Origin: Pyrrhoderma lamaoense
Lineage: Eukaryota; Basidiomycota; Agaricomycetes; Hymenochaetales; Hymenochaetaceae
Assembly: GCA_002794735.1 (NCBI GenBank)
Contig: NBAZ01000020.1
Coordinates: forward strand, 248,001-312,000
Direction of reading: 5' to 3'
DNA: 64,000 nucleotides
A program made the translations under genes and the position numbers. Position 1 is the stretch's first letter; the number at the start of each line of letters is the position of its first letter. Of this stretch, positions 33,461-43,430 are shown piece after piece. The notes below the pieces were generated by a model. That model did not search any database and had not been told where the DNA came from. It saw only the letters and a program-made list of their open reading frames with translations.

Positions 33461-35775
33461 CCTTAGGAGGTGCCTCTCTGAAGGATCTACTTTTCGAATA
33501 CTAGAGCGCTTGCGATACCAGATCCGGTCCGTTGCCGATTTGGTTGGAAGATGTAGACGGACGACAGCAGGTGGCAAAGTTATTTCTCCCCATTAAGATA
33601 AGTCATATACTATATGTACTCTTTACTCTTCCTACGTCGAAAGTTACTGTCTGATATAGGGTCCCTTTGATTCCGACTTCGATTCTCGACCTCGATCCTG
33701 AGCTTCAAAACTGATACTATCGCTCACGGGTGAACCACCTGTCGTGTAAAGGTGCCGGATAGGTTAGTCTTTTTGGAGGCACCTCCTGGAGATCCATATT
33801 TCTGGTACTAGAGTACTCGCGGTACCCCATCGGCTTCCGAATTCAACATCGACTCCAACGCTCACAGGTGAAACATCCTGCCCTGCGTATCACGGATGTG
33901 GAAGCACTAAAAGTTTATCTTTAGGAGGTGCCTCTCCTATGGATTCGCTCTTTGGTACTGGAGCACTTGTCATACCAGCTCCCGATCACTGAATTTTCTA
34001 AGTTCCATTGGCAGATCACCACGGATGGACGGTGGCTTGGAGTCAGTAGTGGAAAGCGTTTTTCTATTCCACCTTTACACACGAATCTCCAGGTTAATGT
34101 GTTACAAACCAGGATTTCGAAACTGGTTGATCTCCTGGTGATTAGTTGCAAGGGGTGAAATTTGTTTTCAACTATGATGAGTACTCATATACACGTTATT
34201 CAGCTCTCAATAATCCTCTCTGTCCCCTCTTACAGCCAAGGAGAAGATCTCTCGGATCTCAATCTTGATTTCAGCTCCAACTACATGCTCCGGTTTTCGT
34301 CTCCTCAAACACTTATAGGAGCAACGCTTCTGCCCGGTATATTTGTAAGTTAAGGTACTACCAGGTGGATCTTCGGGAGGTGCCCTCTCCTGATAAATCA
34401 CCTGATGGTACTGAAGCGTCGGAAATACCGGGGCAAATACCAGCACTCACCTCTAGTCTATTGGATTTCACTCAAGTAACCTTAGCTTGGTCCGACCTTG
34501 ACTACAATGGGCGTCCGTCCGAAATCGAGTGCCGAAGTAGAAACGACATATCTTTTGTTCCCCTCCCGAGAATAACTTCCTCTAGTTTTATATGGTCATA
34601 ATTTAAATACCCGCGGGTGGAACACTCTTGTACCTGCGTATTTGTTTGTGAAAGCACTGAAGAGGCGTGTCTTCAGGAGAAACCTCTTATAAGGACCCGC
34701 TGTTTCTGGTGACTAGAACACTTGTGGTACTGGTTTATATCCATTTATAGAAATGGATTTCTTGTCTGGTGGCAGACATGATCGGATGGATGAAAGTATC
34801 ATGTAGATTCATCCAATGTCCACAGGACTGATATCAAGTCACCGAGAAAAATGGTCGGAAGAGATTACATTGAACTTTACGAAACTAAGTTTTCTATACG
34901 AATTCACTCCTTTCCGCTTATTTCTTTTAAGATGCTATCCCGTATATTTTTCAATCTCCACCTCTTCAACTCGGACGCATAACCTCAGGTTCAATTTCTT
35001 TATATATAAAGATCCTAGACTCTCTCCACTTTAAGTCTCCATATCTACTTCGAAAAAGGTACTATTAGGCGAGTCATTGGGAGGTGATCTCTCTTGGTGA
35101 TCTGCTTACTGATACTGGATACCTAAGGGGTACAATATCTGAGGACCCACTCTGATGGCCAAACATAACTGCGATGGACCCTCAAGCTTGCTAGAACGTG
35201 AATGCTCTATTTAACATTGCCTAGATCGGTACTGAGATCCTAATATCCGTCGATTTGCGAAGATCTCCCTATTTCTTCTTACATAGGCGCTCTGTCCTTG
35301 TACTTGAGGATGTGAGCCTTCGGGTGTACACTTCTCTCAAGGAAGTGTCTTTTTAGTACCCAGATATGATCCGTTTATAACCCGATTTGAATGTCCCAGG
35401 GAGGCGCAATTCTCGTCCATATGCCTATAACTTCCTCCGATATAGTTTTTTTCGCAAGGAGGAAGAAGAAGGAGCGGAAAATTGCTAGAATCAGCTGGTA
35501 GTAGATACTTTTCTTTTAACAGAGTAAACCTTCTAGTACGTAATCTTGTGTTTGTCTTTACTATATCGCTCTATTCTTCTTGATGACTTGTCCTGCAATA
35601 CCTTGACTCAAATTTCGAGACCATCGAAACAACCCCAATTCCTATCATGTTGTGACTTTGATTTAGTCCAAAGCCAGTCTTGAAACTCAGCAGTGGCGAG
35701 TGCAATACCCCTGGTCCTATATTTCTTTGGTGTGGAGGGATTGGTAGAGTGGGCCACTGGGAAGTGTTTCTCCTA
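33461..35775 (+). repeat. Degenerate hairpin-module array, copy A
   Basis: At least seven modules share a layout: a GGTGAAACA..CTGCC..GCGTAT leader, about 40 nt later a hairpin of the type CCTTAGGAG-GTGCCT-CTCCTAAGG, then a second stem TGGTAC..AGAGCAC..GATACCA. Core positions are near 33465, 33774, 33923, 34375, 34674, 35079 and 35758, giving spacings of roughly 310, 150, 450, 300, 405 and 680 (the last probably containing an eroded unit near 35330). Confidence 0.55.
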
Positions 35776-35800
35776 AGGATTAAATCTATGGTATTGGATC

Positions 35801-36599
35801 ACTTATGATACTAAATCCTAGACCCCCTGTAGGCTCTGGCTTGAGTACGTGACCTCTAGGTGGGAAGGGGAGAATTACAAGAAGGAAAAAAGTGATGTAT
35901 TTTCCATGTCCCATTCCCTCTTAGGTTATGTAGGCCCTTCGCCTTACAACTGTTTCCCCGATAGACCATCAACCATCAATGAAGACTCAATAAAAACCTG
36001 ATTATGTCATCTTCTTCCCAGGGCACTTACGATGACTTTAGTCCCTTGGCTCAAAATGTCAGATGAACAGCGGAAAGTGGTTTGTGAAGGTACATTAGGT
36101 GGCAAAGAAGAAAAGGATACTTGCTTCTTGTACTGATGATATGGACGCGAGATGCGCAGAGTGCATGTGGGGAGGGGGTCCCACATGTGAAGACTAAGGC
36201 TAGAGTTGATGAGGACAGTGAATTTGGAATGCAGATTAGAGCTTGAGTTTGGAGTCGCAAGTGATGTGAGGGTCGAAATGGGTATAAAAGGATATTATCT
36301 TGAATCAATAGTAAGGGAAGGGGAAAGCGAAAGAAGTCAGTAAAAGGTGAAAAAGAAAGCATAGATAGGAAAAATTATATTGGTAAGAAACAGGATCCGT
36401 CCTTCCAGCTTCCCATATGAATGGCTGCCATAAGCCGATGGAATCCTGAACATAACAAAGAAGTTGATGCTACTGAGACGAGAATAATAGCAGATTCTCC
36501 CCTTCCCCTGGCTACAGCTACTTCCTATCTGACATAGCCGTTTGAAAAAAAACTGTAGCGAAGCAAGCGTAATACCAAAATATGTAGGATCTAAAGAAT
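35801..36599. other. Unassigned stretch between copies A and B
   Basis: About 800 bp without recognisable gene or clear module core. It may contain eroded distal parts of both flanking copies. Nothing more can be supported. Confidence 0.4.
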
Positions 36600-39018
36600 G
36601 GATTCTCACAATGGACTCCTCCCAAAGCCCCTCTCCTTAAGTGCTCTAACATCAAGCTTAAATCGCCTACAGGTATTCACGTTATCATGAAGGGACGATA
36701 GACCCGTCAGATGCAGGAAGAGGCACTCAGACCTTGGCAGCTGTCCATCGAAGTTACGGCTGGAACACAACCGTATCCCACCTGGACAAGTTCCAGTACA
36801 GGATAGATAAGAACCGCCGGACACAGATCCAATATTTCTGATGCTCCAATACCAAGAGGTAGATATTCAGCAGAGGGCACCTCCCAAACACCTGCCTGGT
36901 AGCAACACAATATTCAGATACACTGAGTATTAGTAATGCTACTGTGGATGTTAGGGAGGGGATTTTCGAAGTCGTAACTCAAAGAAACTCAAAGTATGAA
37001 TCGGGAAACTTGGAACGAAGTTGAGTCTGAGGGAAGAGAATCTCATACTTAAGGGGGTCAGAGTGGATAAGTGAGCTGAGTTAGTAATAAGGTTAGGATT
37101 ACTTATCTTGTGAGAACAGTATCTGAACCGCCCGATGTCCGCTCGAGGATTATAATCAGTGCCCAAGGATATGTGTACAGGGGTAGTAACGAAAATCATC
37201 CTCCGCTTCTTTGACTCCTGGATACTGGAGCTAGAACGTCCAAGCGATCGAAAACTAGTAAGACAGATGCTTCAGCACCAATAAGTGAATCCACAGAAGA
37301 GGGACCTCCCAAAGTCCCACCTCTGGCGCTTGCATCTGGGATACGCTGGACAGGGTGTTCCACCTGTGAGTGTGGAGACTGATGTAAATTCTCGGAGTTG
37401 AAAGTCGAAGTCAGGATCAAGGGGATGTTTCATCTGCTAGAAACAGTCAGCGAAAGAAAGTAGGGGTTACACATAAGATAGCTCACCCTACAAGAGATCA
37501 GGAGTCCGTAGCTTCGGCCGTTACATTGCCACCTGCTGTCGTCCGTCTACATCTTCCAACCAAATCGGCAACGGACCGGATCTGGTATCGCAAGCGCTCT
37601 AGTACTCGATAAGTAGACCCCTAAGAGAGGCACCTCCTAAGGACCTACCCTACAAGAACCTTTACACACGGAATACGCAGGGCAGGAATGTCTCACCCGC
37701 GAATGTTGAATTCGATGTCGAGAAAGGGGATGGGTGTCCGAAGATGAAATAGGAATCGGAGTTGGAAGTCGGAGTTGAAGTTGATAGTTGAAATCTGAAT
37801 CAGAGGGAGGGACAAAGAGTCAAAGAGATAGGGAAGAGGTGCAGGATGACTTATCTCAATAACGACCAAAGTCCTTAGTTCCGTTTAATGTCGACGGTCA
37901 ATGGTGATGTCGATGTCGATAGTTTGGTCTTTGTCGACGGTGTCCTATGCTTCTAGTCTAAGTATGCATTCCGGAGTCCAATGGATGATATGCAGACAGT
38001 CGGGGTCGATATTGTCGTCTAGGTCTCTACTCATGATTCCGATTCTGATCCAACCAAGATCCAACAACACCAGAATTCAGTTCTGCCATAGGATGAGGCA
38101 CCATCCCATGACATCACTTCCAGCCGGCGTCATCTTCACCAGTCAAAGTCGGAGCCAGAAAGGATACCGAGTCGTCACAGATCATCATCCTATGTAAGAT
38201 CAGACAGCTCTAGATATTGGGTCTGCCAAGGGATGAGGCACCATCCCGAGTCATCGCCTCCATCCAGAATCGTCTTCACTACTCACAGGATAAGGACCAA
38301 TGTCGACTAGTATCCCCATCGGAATTCGTAGTCATTGGCTTCCCTGTATCGAATTTCATCAGATCGCTGAGCCTCTTCAAGTGAGACGAGGCTGGGCAGT
38401 CTAGCATACTTAAAATTGACACTGAGGATGACAGATGGCTGGTCGGGAGGCAGGAGGAGACTGAGAGACCTATAGATGATTTCGTTCTTGGACTGAGCTT
38501 CTTCGATAGATATTGTTGGTGAGTCGGGCTCGATAATCGTATTTGGGTCCAAGAATGGAGCAGAGGGGGTCGGGATTGTTCGCGGTGTCTGGGCTGGGTG
38601 GGATCGAAGACGAAGACGAAGACGGGTTCTCGTGCGGTGAGCTAAACTGGATAGGGAGGAGGAAGAGAACGCAGGCATATTTGATCAGCAGGAGAGAGTC
38701 AGGGTGTGCGGGAGCGGGTGAGTGGGTACAGACGAGGGTGTAGGTACAGAAGTACGTGGGGGTAGCAAGCAAGGAGCAGCTGGGGGATGAGGTCTAGGTA
38801 GGGTAGACTATATGCTTGTGAGTGTGTTATCGTTTGTTATGGTCATCTCGGAACACGTGAACTGGGAATAGAGATACTTTTGGATGGATGGTACTAGAGG
38901 CTGACGGTATCTGGGAATTAATGTATTTCAATATTTACCTGAATGCCAGCCTTAATATCAATGTTTCTGAGTGATCGACGCGATTGTAAATTAGCGTGTC
39001 GATATCAGGTGACCGTGT
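36600..39018 (-). repeat. Repeat element copy B, inverted orientation
   Basis: Reverse-strand copy whose left end (tcaggtgaccgtgt on the plus strand) sits at 39018. From 39018 back to about 37500 it is nearly identical to copy C, including the 123-codon frame. Module cores follow on the reverse strand near 37635, 37304, 36878 and 36620. The distal part has diverged from A and C. Relative to C, its leader lacks a short segment with a duplicated ccgtcagcctct motif. Confidence 0.62.
38307..38678 (-). CDS. ORF123, copy B
   Basis: Same 123-codon frame on the reverse strand, starting MPAFSSSSLSSLAHRTRTRL and ending NDYEFRWGY. It differs from copy C by two bases, one replacing Ile with Leu in the first EEAQ motif and one silent. 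Function unknown. The near identity with C over the whole 1.5 kb proximal part means this pair alone gives no evidence of selection; the comparison with copy A does. Confidence 0.4.
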   Translation of the reverse strand: MPAFSSSSLSSLAHRTRTRLRLRLRSHPAQTPRTIPTPSAPFLDPNTIIEPDSPTISIEEAQSKNEIIYRSLSLLLPPDQPSVILSVNFKYARLPSLVSLEEAQRSDEIRYREANDYEFRWGY

Positions 39019-40036
39019 AAGCCTAAATAGAAGACTATTATTCAAAATCCAATCGAAAAAAAATGCTTATTCTGTAATTTAGCAGTCTAAGAGATAGTAA
39101 GTATATGTTTTAATTTTATCAATTTATTATGAACTTTTTTTGTTGAAAAGCAGCCCCGTAAATCCCAGGTTTTTTTAAGTATAACTCTACATCACAGACT
39201 GAAAAGCGAGCTTTCGTTAGGACATCTCACCCTTTAGCTTCGGATTTCGGCTTTACTACCTTCTCTTGCATATTTTCTGTGACAGAAACAGTAGGTGTGT
39301 TGCTGTGATGGATTCCTTCTAGTACTAGGGAGCTCGTGTCGACAGATTTATAGCCGCAGAATTTTATATCATCATACTTTTCTTTTGTTGTACGCCTCAC
39401 TGTGGCTCTTCTTAGTACACATTACCTGACTATAATGGGACATTCTTCACGATTTTCCTCGTTTCTACCACAGCGAAGGGCCAGGAACCAAGAGAAAACT
39501 TAGAAGCGCCAGTCACATTCCTACCTATCAACTTCTTCCTGACGCATTTGTGTGCTATTGAGATTCTCGAAGAGGAAGATTGCTCTAGAGCAATATGAGC
39601 GACCCACACTTCTCGCTAAAAACTCTCATTTTCTTCTCTCTACTCCGTTTTACAGCTCTAAAATCTCGAGGAAGCCCGTGTATGTGAGCAGACATCCAAA
39701 GTTGTTTATGCGGGCGCAGAGACTCTCCAGCACCATCACTCGGATGAGCTACTACATAGCCATTGTCGTGTTGAGTTCCATTTACCATGTAACTCACATA
39801 ATTCATGAACTCCAAAGTTTACAAGATTACTCACTGCTTCATGGTTTATGCACTTTTTATCATTAGTAACGTATGCTATCTATCCACATATTTGGGGCAC
39901 AACCCAGCAAGGTGCTAAAAGGTTTACCATGTATTCTCTAAATGCCCAGGGATATATGTTATGTGAGAGAGTCAAGAATATTCATCAAGAGAAAAAGAGT
40001 ATATTTCAGACGAAGTGTCGGGAATGAAACCAGAAC
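39019..40036. other. Spacer between inverted copies B and C
   Basis: 1,018 bp of sequence not shared with the repeats, AT-rich at its left end. An open frame of 104 codons at 39552-39866 has no recognisable features. If B and C pair, this is the loop. Confidence 0.45.
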
Positions 40037-40406
40037 ACACGGTCACCTGATTTTAACACGCTAATTTACAATCGCGTCGATCACTCAGAAACATTGATAT
40101 TAATATTGAGGCAGGCATTCAGGTATAAATATGAATCCATTCCTTTTCCAGATACCGTCAGCCTCTCCACCTCAAGACCGTCAGCCTCTAGTACCATCCA
40201 TCCAAAAGTATCTCTATTCCCAGTTCACGTGTTCCGAGATGACCATAACAAACGATAACACACTCACAAGCATATAGTCTACCCTACCTAGACCTCATCC
40301 CCCAGCTGCTCCTTGCTTGCTACCCCCACGTACTTCTGTACCTACACCCTCGTCTGTACCCACTCACCCGCTCCCGCACACCCTGACTCTCTCCTGCTGA
40401 TCAAAT

Positions 40407-40778
40407 ATGCCTGCGTTCTCTTCCTCCTCCCTATCCAGTTTAGCTCACCGCACGAGAACCCGTCTTCGTCTTCGTCTTCGATCCCACCCAGCCCAGACAC
40501 CGCGAACAATCCCGACCCCCTCTGCTCCATTCTTGGACCCAAATACGATTATCGAGCCCGACTCACCAACAATATCTCTCGAAGAAGCTCAGTCCAAGAA
40601 CGAAATCATCTATAGGTCTCTCAGTCTCCTCCTGCCTCCCGACCAGCCATCTGTCATCCTCAGTGTCAATTTTAAGTATGCTAGACTGCCCAGCCTCGTC
40701 TCACTTGAAGAGGCTCAGCGGTCTGATGAAATTCGATACAGGGAAGCCAATGACTACGAATTCCGATGGGGATACTAG
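40407..40778 (+). CDS. ORF123, copy C
   Basis: Intact 123-codon frame, MPAFSSSSLSSLAHRTRTRL to NDYEFRWGY. It contains the two related motifs SLEEAQSKNEIIYRSL and SLEEAQRSDEIRYREA. No signal peptide, membrane segment or known domain is seen. The basic Arg-rich N-terminal third and acidic C-terminal third give a strongly polarised charge. Whether it is translated is unknown. Confidence 0.4.
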   Translation: MPAFSSSSLSSLAHRTRTRLRLRLRSHPAQTPRTIPTPSAPFLDPNTIIEPDSPTISLEEAQSKNEIIYRSLSLLLPPDQPSVILSVNFKYARLPSLVSLEEAQRSDEIRYREANDYEFRWGY

Positions 40779-41440
40779 TCGACATTGGTCCTTATCCTGT
40801 GAGTAGTGAAGACGATTCTGGATGGAGGCGATGACTCGGGATGGTGCCTCATCCCTTGGCAGACCCAATATCTAGAGCTGTCTGATCTTACATAGGATGA
40901 TGATCTGTGACGACTCGGTATCCTTTCTGGCCCCGACTTTGACTGGTGAAGATGACGCCGGCTGGAAGTGATGTCATGGGATGGTGCCTCATCCTATAGC
41001 AGAACTGAATTCTGGTGTTGTTGGATCTTGGTTGGTTCAGAATCGGAATCATGAGTAGAGACCTAGACGACAATCTCGACCCCGACTGTCTGCATATCAT
41101 CCAATGGACTCCGGAATGCATACTTAGACTAGAAGCATAGGACACCGTCGACAAAGACCAAACTATCGACATCGACATCACCATTGACCGTCGACATTAA
41201 ACGGAACTAAGGACTTTGGTCGTTATTGAGATAAGTCATCCTGCACCTCTTCCCTATCTCTTTGACTCTTTGTCCCTCCTCTGATTCAGATTTCAACTAT
41301 CAACTTCAACTCCGACTTCCAACTCCGATTCCTATTTCATCTTCGGACACCCATCCCCTTTCTCGACATCGAATTCAACATTCGCGGTGAGACATTCCTG
41401 CCCTGCGTATTCCGTGTGTAAAGGTTCTTGTAGGGTAGGT

Positions 41441-43390
41441 CCTTAGGAGGTGCCTCTCTTAAGGATCTACTTATCGAGTACTAGAGCACTTGCAATACCA
41501 GTTCCAATCCATTATAGATTTGCCTGGAGGTACCGGTGGCAGACAGACGGCAGCGAGTGGCAAAGTTATTTTTTCTCACTAAGATAAGTCATATACTATA
41601 TGCATTCCTCACCCTTCCTACGTTGAAAGTTTTTGTCTGATTTAGGATTCTTCGATCTCGACTTCGATTCTCGACCTCGATCCTGAGCTTCAAGATTGAT
41701 ACTATCGCTCACATTTGAGACACTCCTGTCGTGAAAAGGTGCCGGATAGGTTGGTCTCTGGGAGGTACTTCTCCTGGGGATCCATCTTTCTAATACTACA
41801 GTACTCGCGGTACCCCCTCGGCTTCCGAATTCAACATCGACTCCAACGCTCACAGGTGAAACATCCTGCCCTGCGTATCACAGGTGTGAAAGCACTAAAA
41901 GTAGATCTTCGGGAGGTGCCTCTCCTAAGGATTCGCTTTTTGGTACTGGAACGCTTGTCATACCAGCTCCAATCGCTAGATGTTCAAGGCTCTGGTGATA
42001 GTTCATCATGGACGGTAGCTTGGAGGCAAGGAGGTAGAAAGTTAGTGGCTATTCTATCCGTATACATGTATCTCCAGGTTATGCTGAAACATCCCAGAAT
42101 ACCGAAACTTATCTACCACCGGATAGTTGGAAGGGTTAAGACTTGTCTTCAACTAAGGTGAGTATTCCTATCGTTTTAAATATGAGCTTCCACTCATTCT
42201 CTTATCCTCTCTTGCAGAACAAGCTAAGCTCCTCTGATCTCAACTTCGACTTCGGCTCCAACTTCACGTTTCGACTTTGACCTCCGTCTCCTTTGAGCTT
42301 CGCCATCTCTACCCGGTGTATCTATATGTCAAGGTACTATTAGGCGGATTATTGGGAGGTGCCCTCTCCTAATGATCTACCTGGTGATACTGGAGCATTA
42401 GAAATGCCGGGTTCTCAGCTTGCTTCGACACCGACCCCAACGGATTTTCGCCCAAGTTTGAGTGCTTCATCCTCCCATTTACTATTCTAGAGCCAACAAG
42501 TATTTTGTCCTCTCTAGTAGAGTTTCCTCAAAGTTATATGGACTTGAAATCAACATTGACTCCGACACCCGAAGGCCCAAGATCCCTGCACCCACGTATC
42601 TGAGTGTGCAAGCTCCGAGAGGTACGCCTGTAGGAAGCGCCTCTTCTAAGGGCTCACTGTTTCTGGTTACTAGAACAACTTGTGATACCAAGTCCAGTCC
42701 GCTTCTAGATTTAGATCGAGTGTCTGGCAACAAACATGACAGATGATAGATGTCATTATCCTCCTAACTTGTAACACGACCGAGATCAAATCACCAAAAG
42801 AATCGTTGGAAGGAACGACATTGGATCTTATGAAAGTGCGTTTTCTTCTCTACGTTCTTTACTCATCCTTCGTTTACTCCTACCATCTCTTTTGATAAGA
42901 TGCCACCCCATAGATTAACCGGCTTCGACCTCTCAACTCCGACATTCGACTTTTTTATTCGGTTCTCATTTATACAACGTCTTTGATCCTCTTCGACTTC
43001 AAGATTCGACATCCGCATGTGGAAACACTCCCTACTGTGTGTATTTTGAGTGTGAAAGTATTTTTAGGCAGGTCTTCTGGAGGTGCCCTCTCCCGTGGAT
43101 CTGCTTATTGGTATTGGAGCACCAGAGGTGCCATGGCTGGGGATCCACTTCAATCCCGAAATCTTATTTGGTCTTGGATTGATCCCTCTCTAAACTCTGA
43201 GTACTTCATCATGCATACCCTAGCCCAGGGCAGACGCTTATCTAGCCTCATTCTTTGTTGACTGTCCATTGGGGAGTTGCAGCTTCGACTTCACAATCTG
43301 TAGGAGAAACGATTCTGCCCACCTATCCTGGGAGTAGTGATATTGGAGAGGCGAGTCTTTGTGAGTGCGTGCGTCTCTTCCAGGTATCCA
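41441..43390 (+). repeat. Hairpin-module array, copy C
   Basis: Best examples: 41441-41464 (CCTTAGGAG / loop GTGCCT / CTCTTAAGG), 41907-41930 (CTTCGGGAG / GTGCCT / CTCCTAAGG), 42350-42374 (TATTGGGAG / GTGCCCT / CTCCTAATG). In the last, a C-G pair of the consensus stem is replaced by A-T on both sides, and two other positions become G-T pairs. A second short stem (TGGTA..TACCA type, around AGAGCAC or GGAGCAC) follows each. Confidence 0.55.
42158..42217 (+). other. Intron-like segment inside repeat copy C
   Basis: AAG|GTGAGT donor at 42158 and TCTCTTGCAG acceptor ending 42217 delimit 60 nt, the usual intron size of the host genes here. In copy A the acceptor (cttacag near 34236) survives but the donor has become gatgag. 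This suggests the element was once transcribed on this strand; it is not proof. Confidence 0.4.
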
Positions 43391-43430
43391 CCTTTCTGGT
43401 GCTGGTGTGCTTGTGACGCTAGGACCCGGT

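Larger units (their letters stand above)
32072..35800 (+). repeat. Repeat element copy A (ORF123 plus hairpin-module array)
   Basis: Direct-orientation copy of an unrecognised element. The left end is sharp: acacggtcacctga at 32072 occurs at the same point in copies B and C, with unrelated DNA outside. It holds a leader, a 123-codon open frame (32427-32798), two hairpin units (32858-32875, 32995-33018), a TC/GAC-rich stretch and then degenerate modules with cores near 33465, 33774, 33923, 34375, 34674, 35079 and 35758. The first 1.5 kb is very similar to copies B and C. Beyond about 33.5 kb, similarity to copy C falls but module order and spacing persist. No terminal inverted repeat, reverse transcriptase or transposase motif was found. 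The right border is uncertain. Confidence 0.65.
40037..43430 (+). repeat. Repeat element copy C (ORF123 plus hairpin-module array)
   Basis: Direct copy starting at acacggtcacctga (40037). It contains the 123-codon frame (40407-40778), two proximal hairpin units (40838-40855, 40975-40998) and modules with cores near 41445, 41759, 41911, 42354, 42631, 43078 and 43370. Order and spacing match copy A (about 310, 150, 450, 280-300, 400-450). A perfect intron-like segment lies at 42158-42217. Similarity to A is high to about 41.5 kb and moderate beyond. The right border is uncertain. Confidence 0.65.

Noticed and set aside
36051..36609. Reverse-strand frames between copies A and B
   Set aside because: Hydrophobic, low-complexity residues with no family resemblance or conserved copy; probably chance.
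33860..42700. A protein-like reading of the modules (LGGAS..DSL..GTGAL) visible in several units on the forward strand
   Set aside because: The open frame is not the same from unit to unit: other units are open only as REVP.L or GGA.S readings, with stops in between. The similarity is better explained by conserved hairpin-forming DNA than by coding.
33461..43390. CRISPR array
   Set aside because: Units are unevenly spaced (150-450 bp), strongly degenerate and in a eukaryotic context, without short direct repeats or cas genes.
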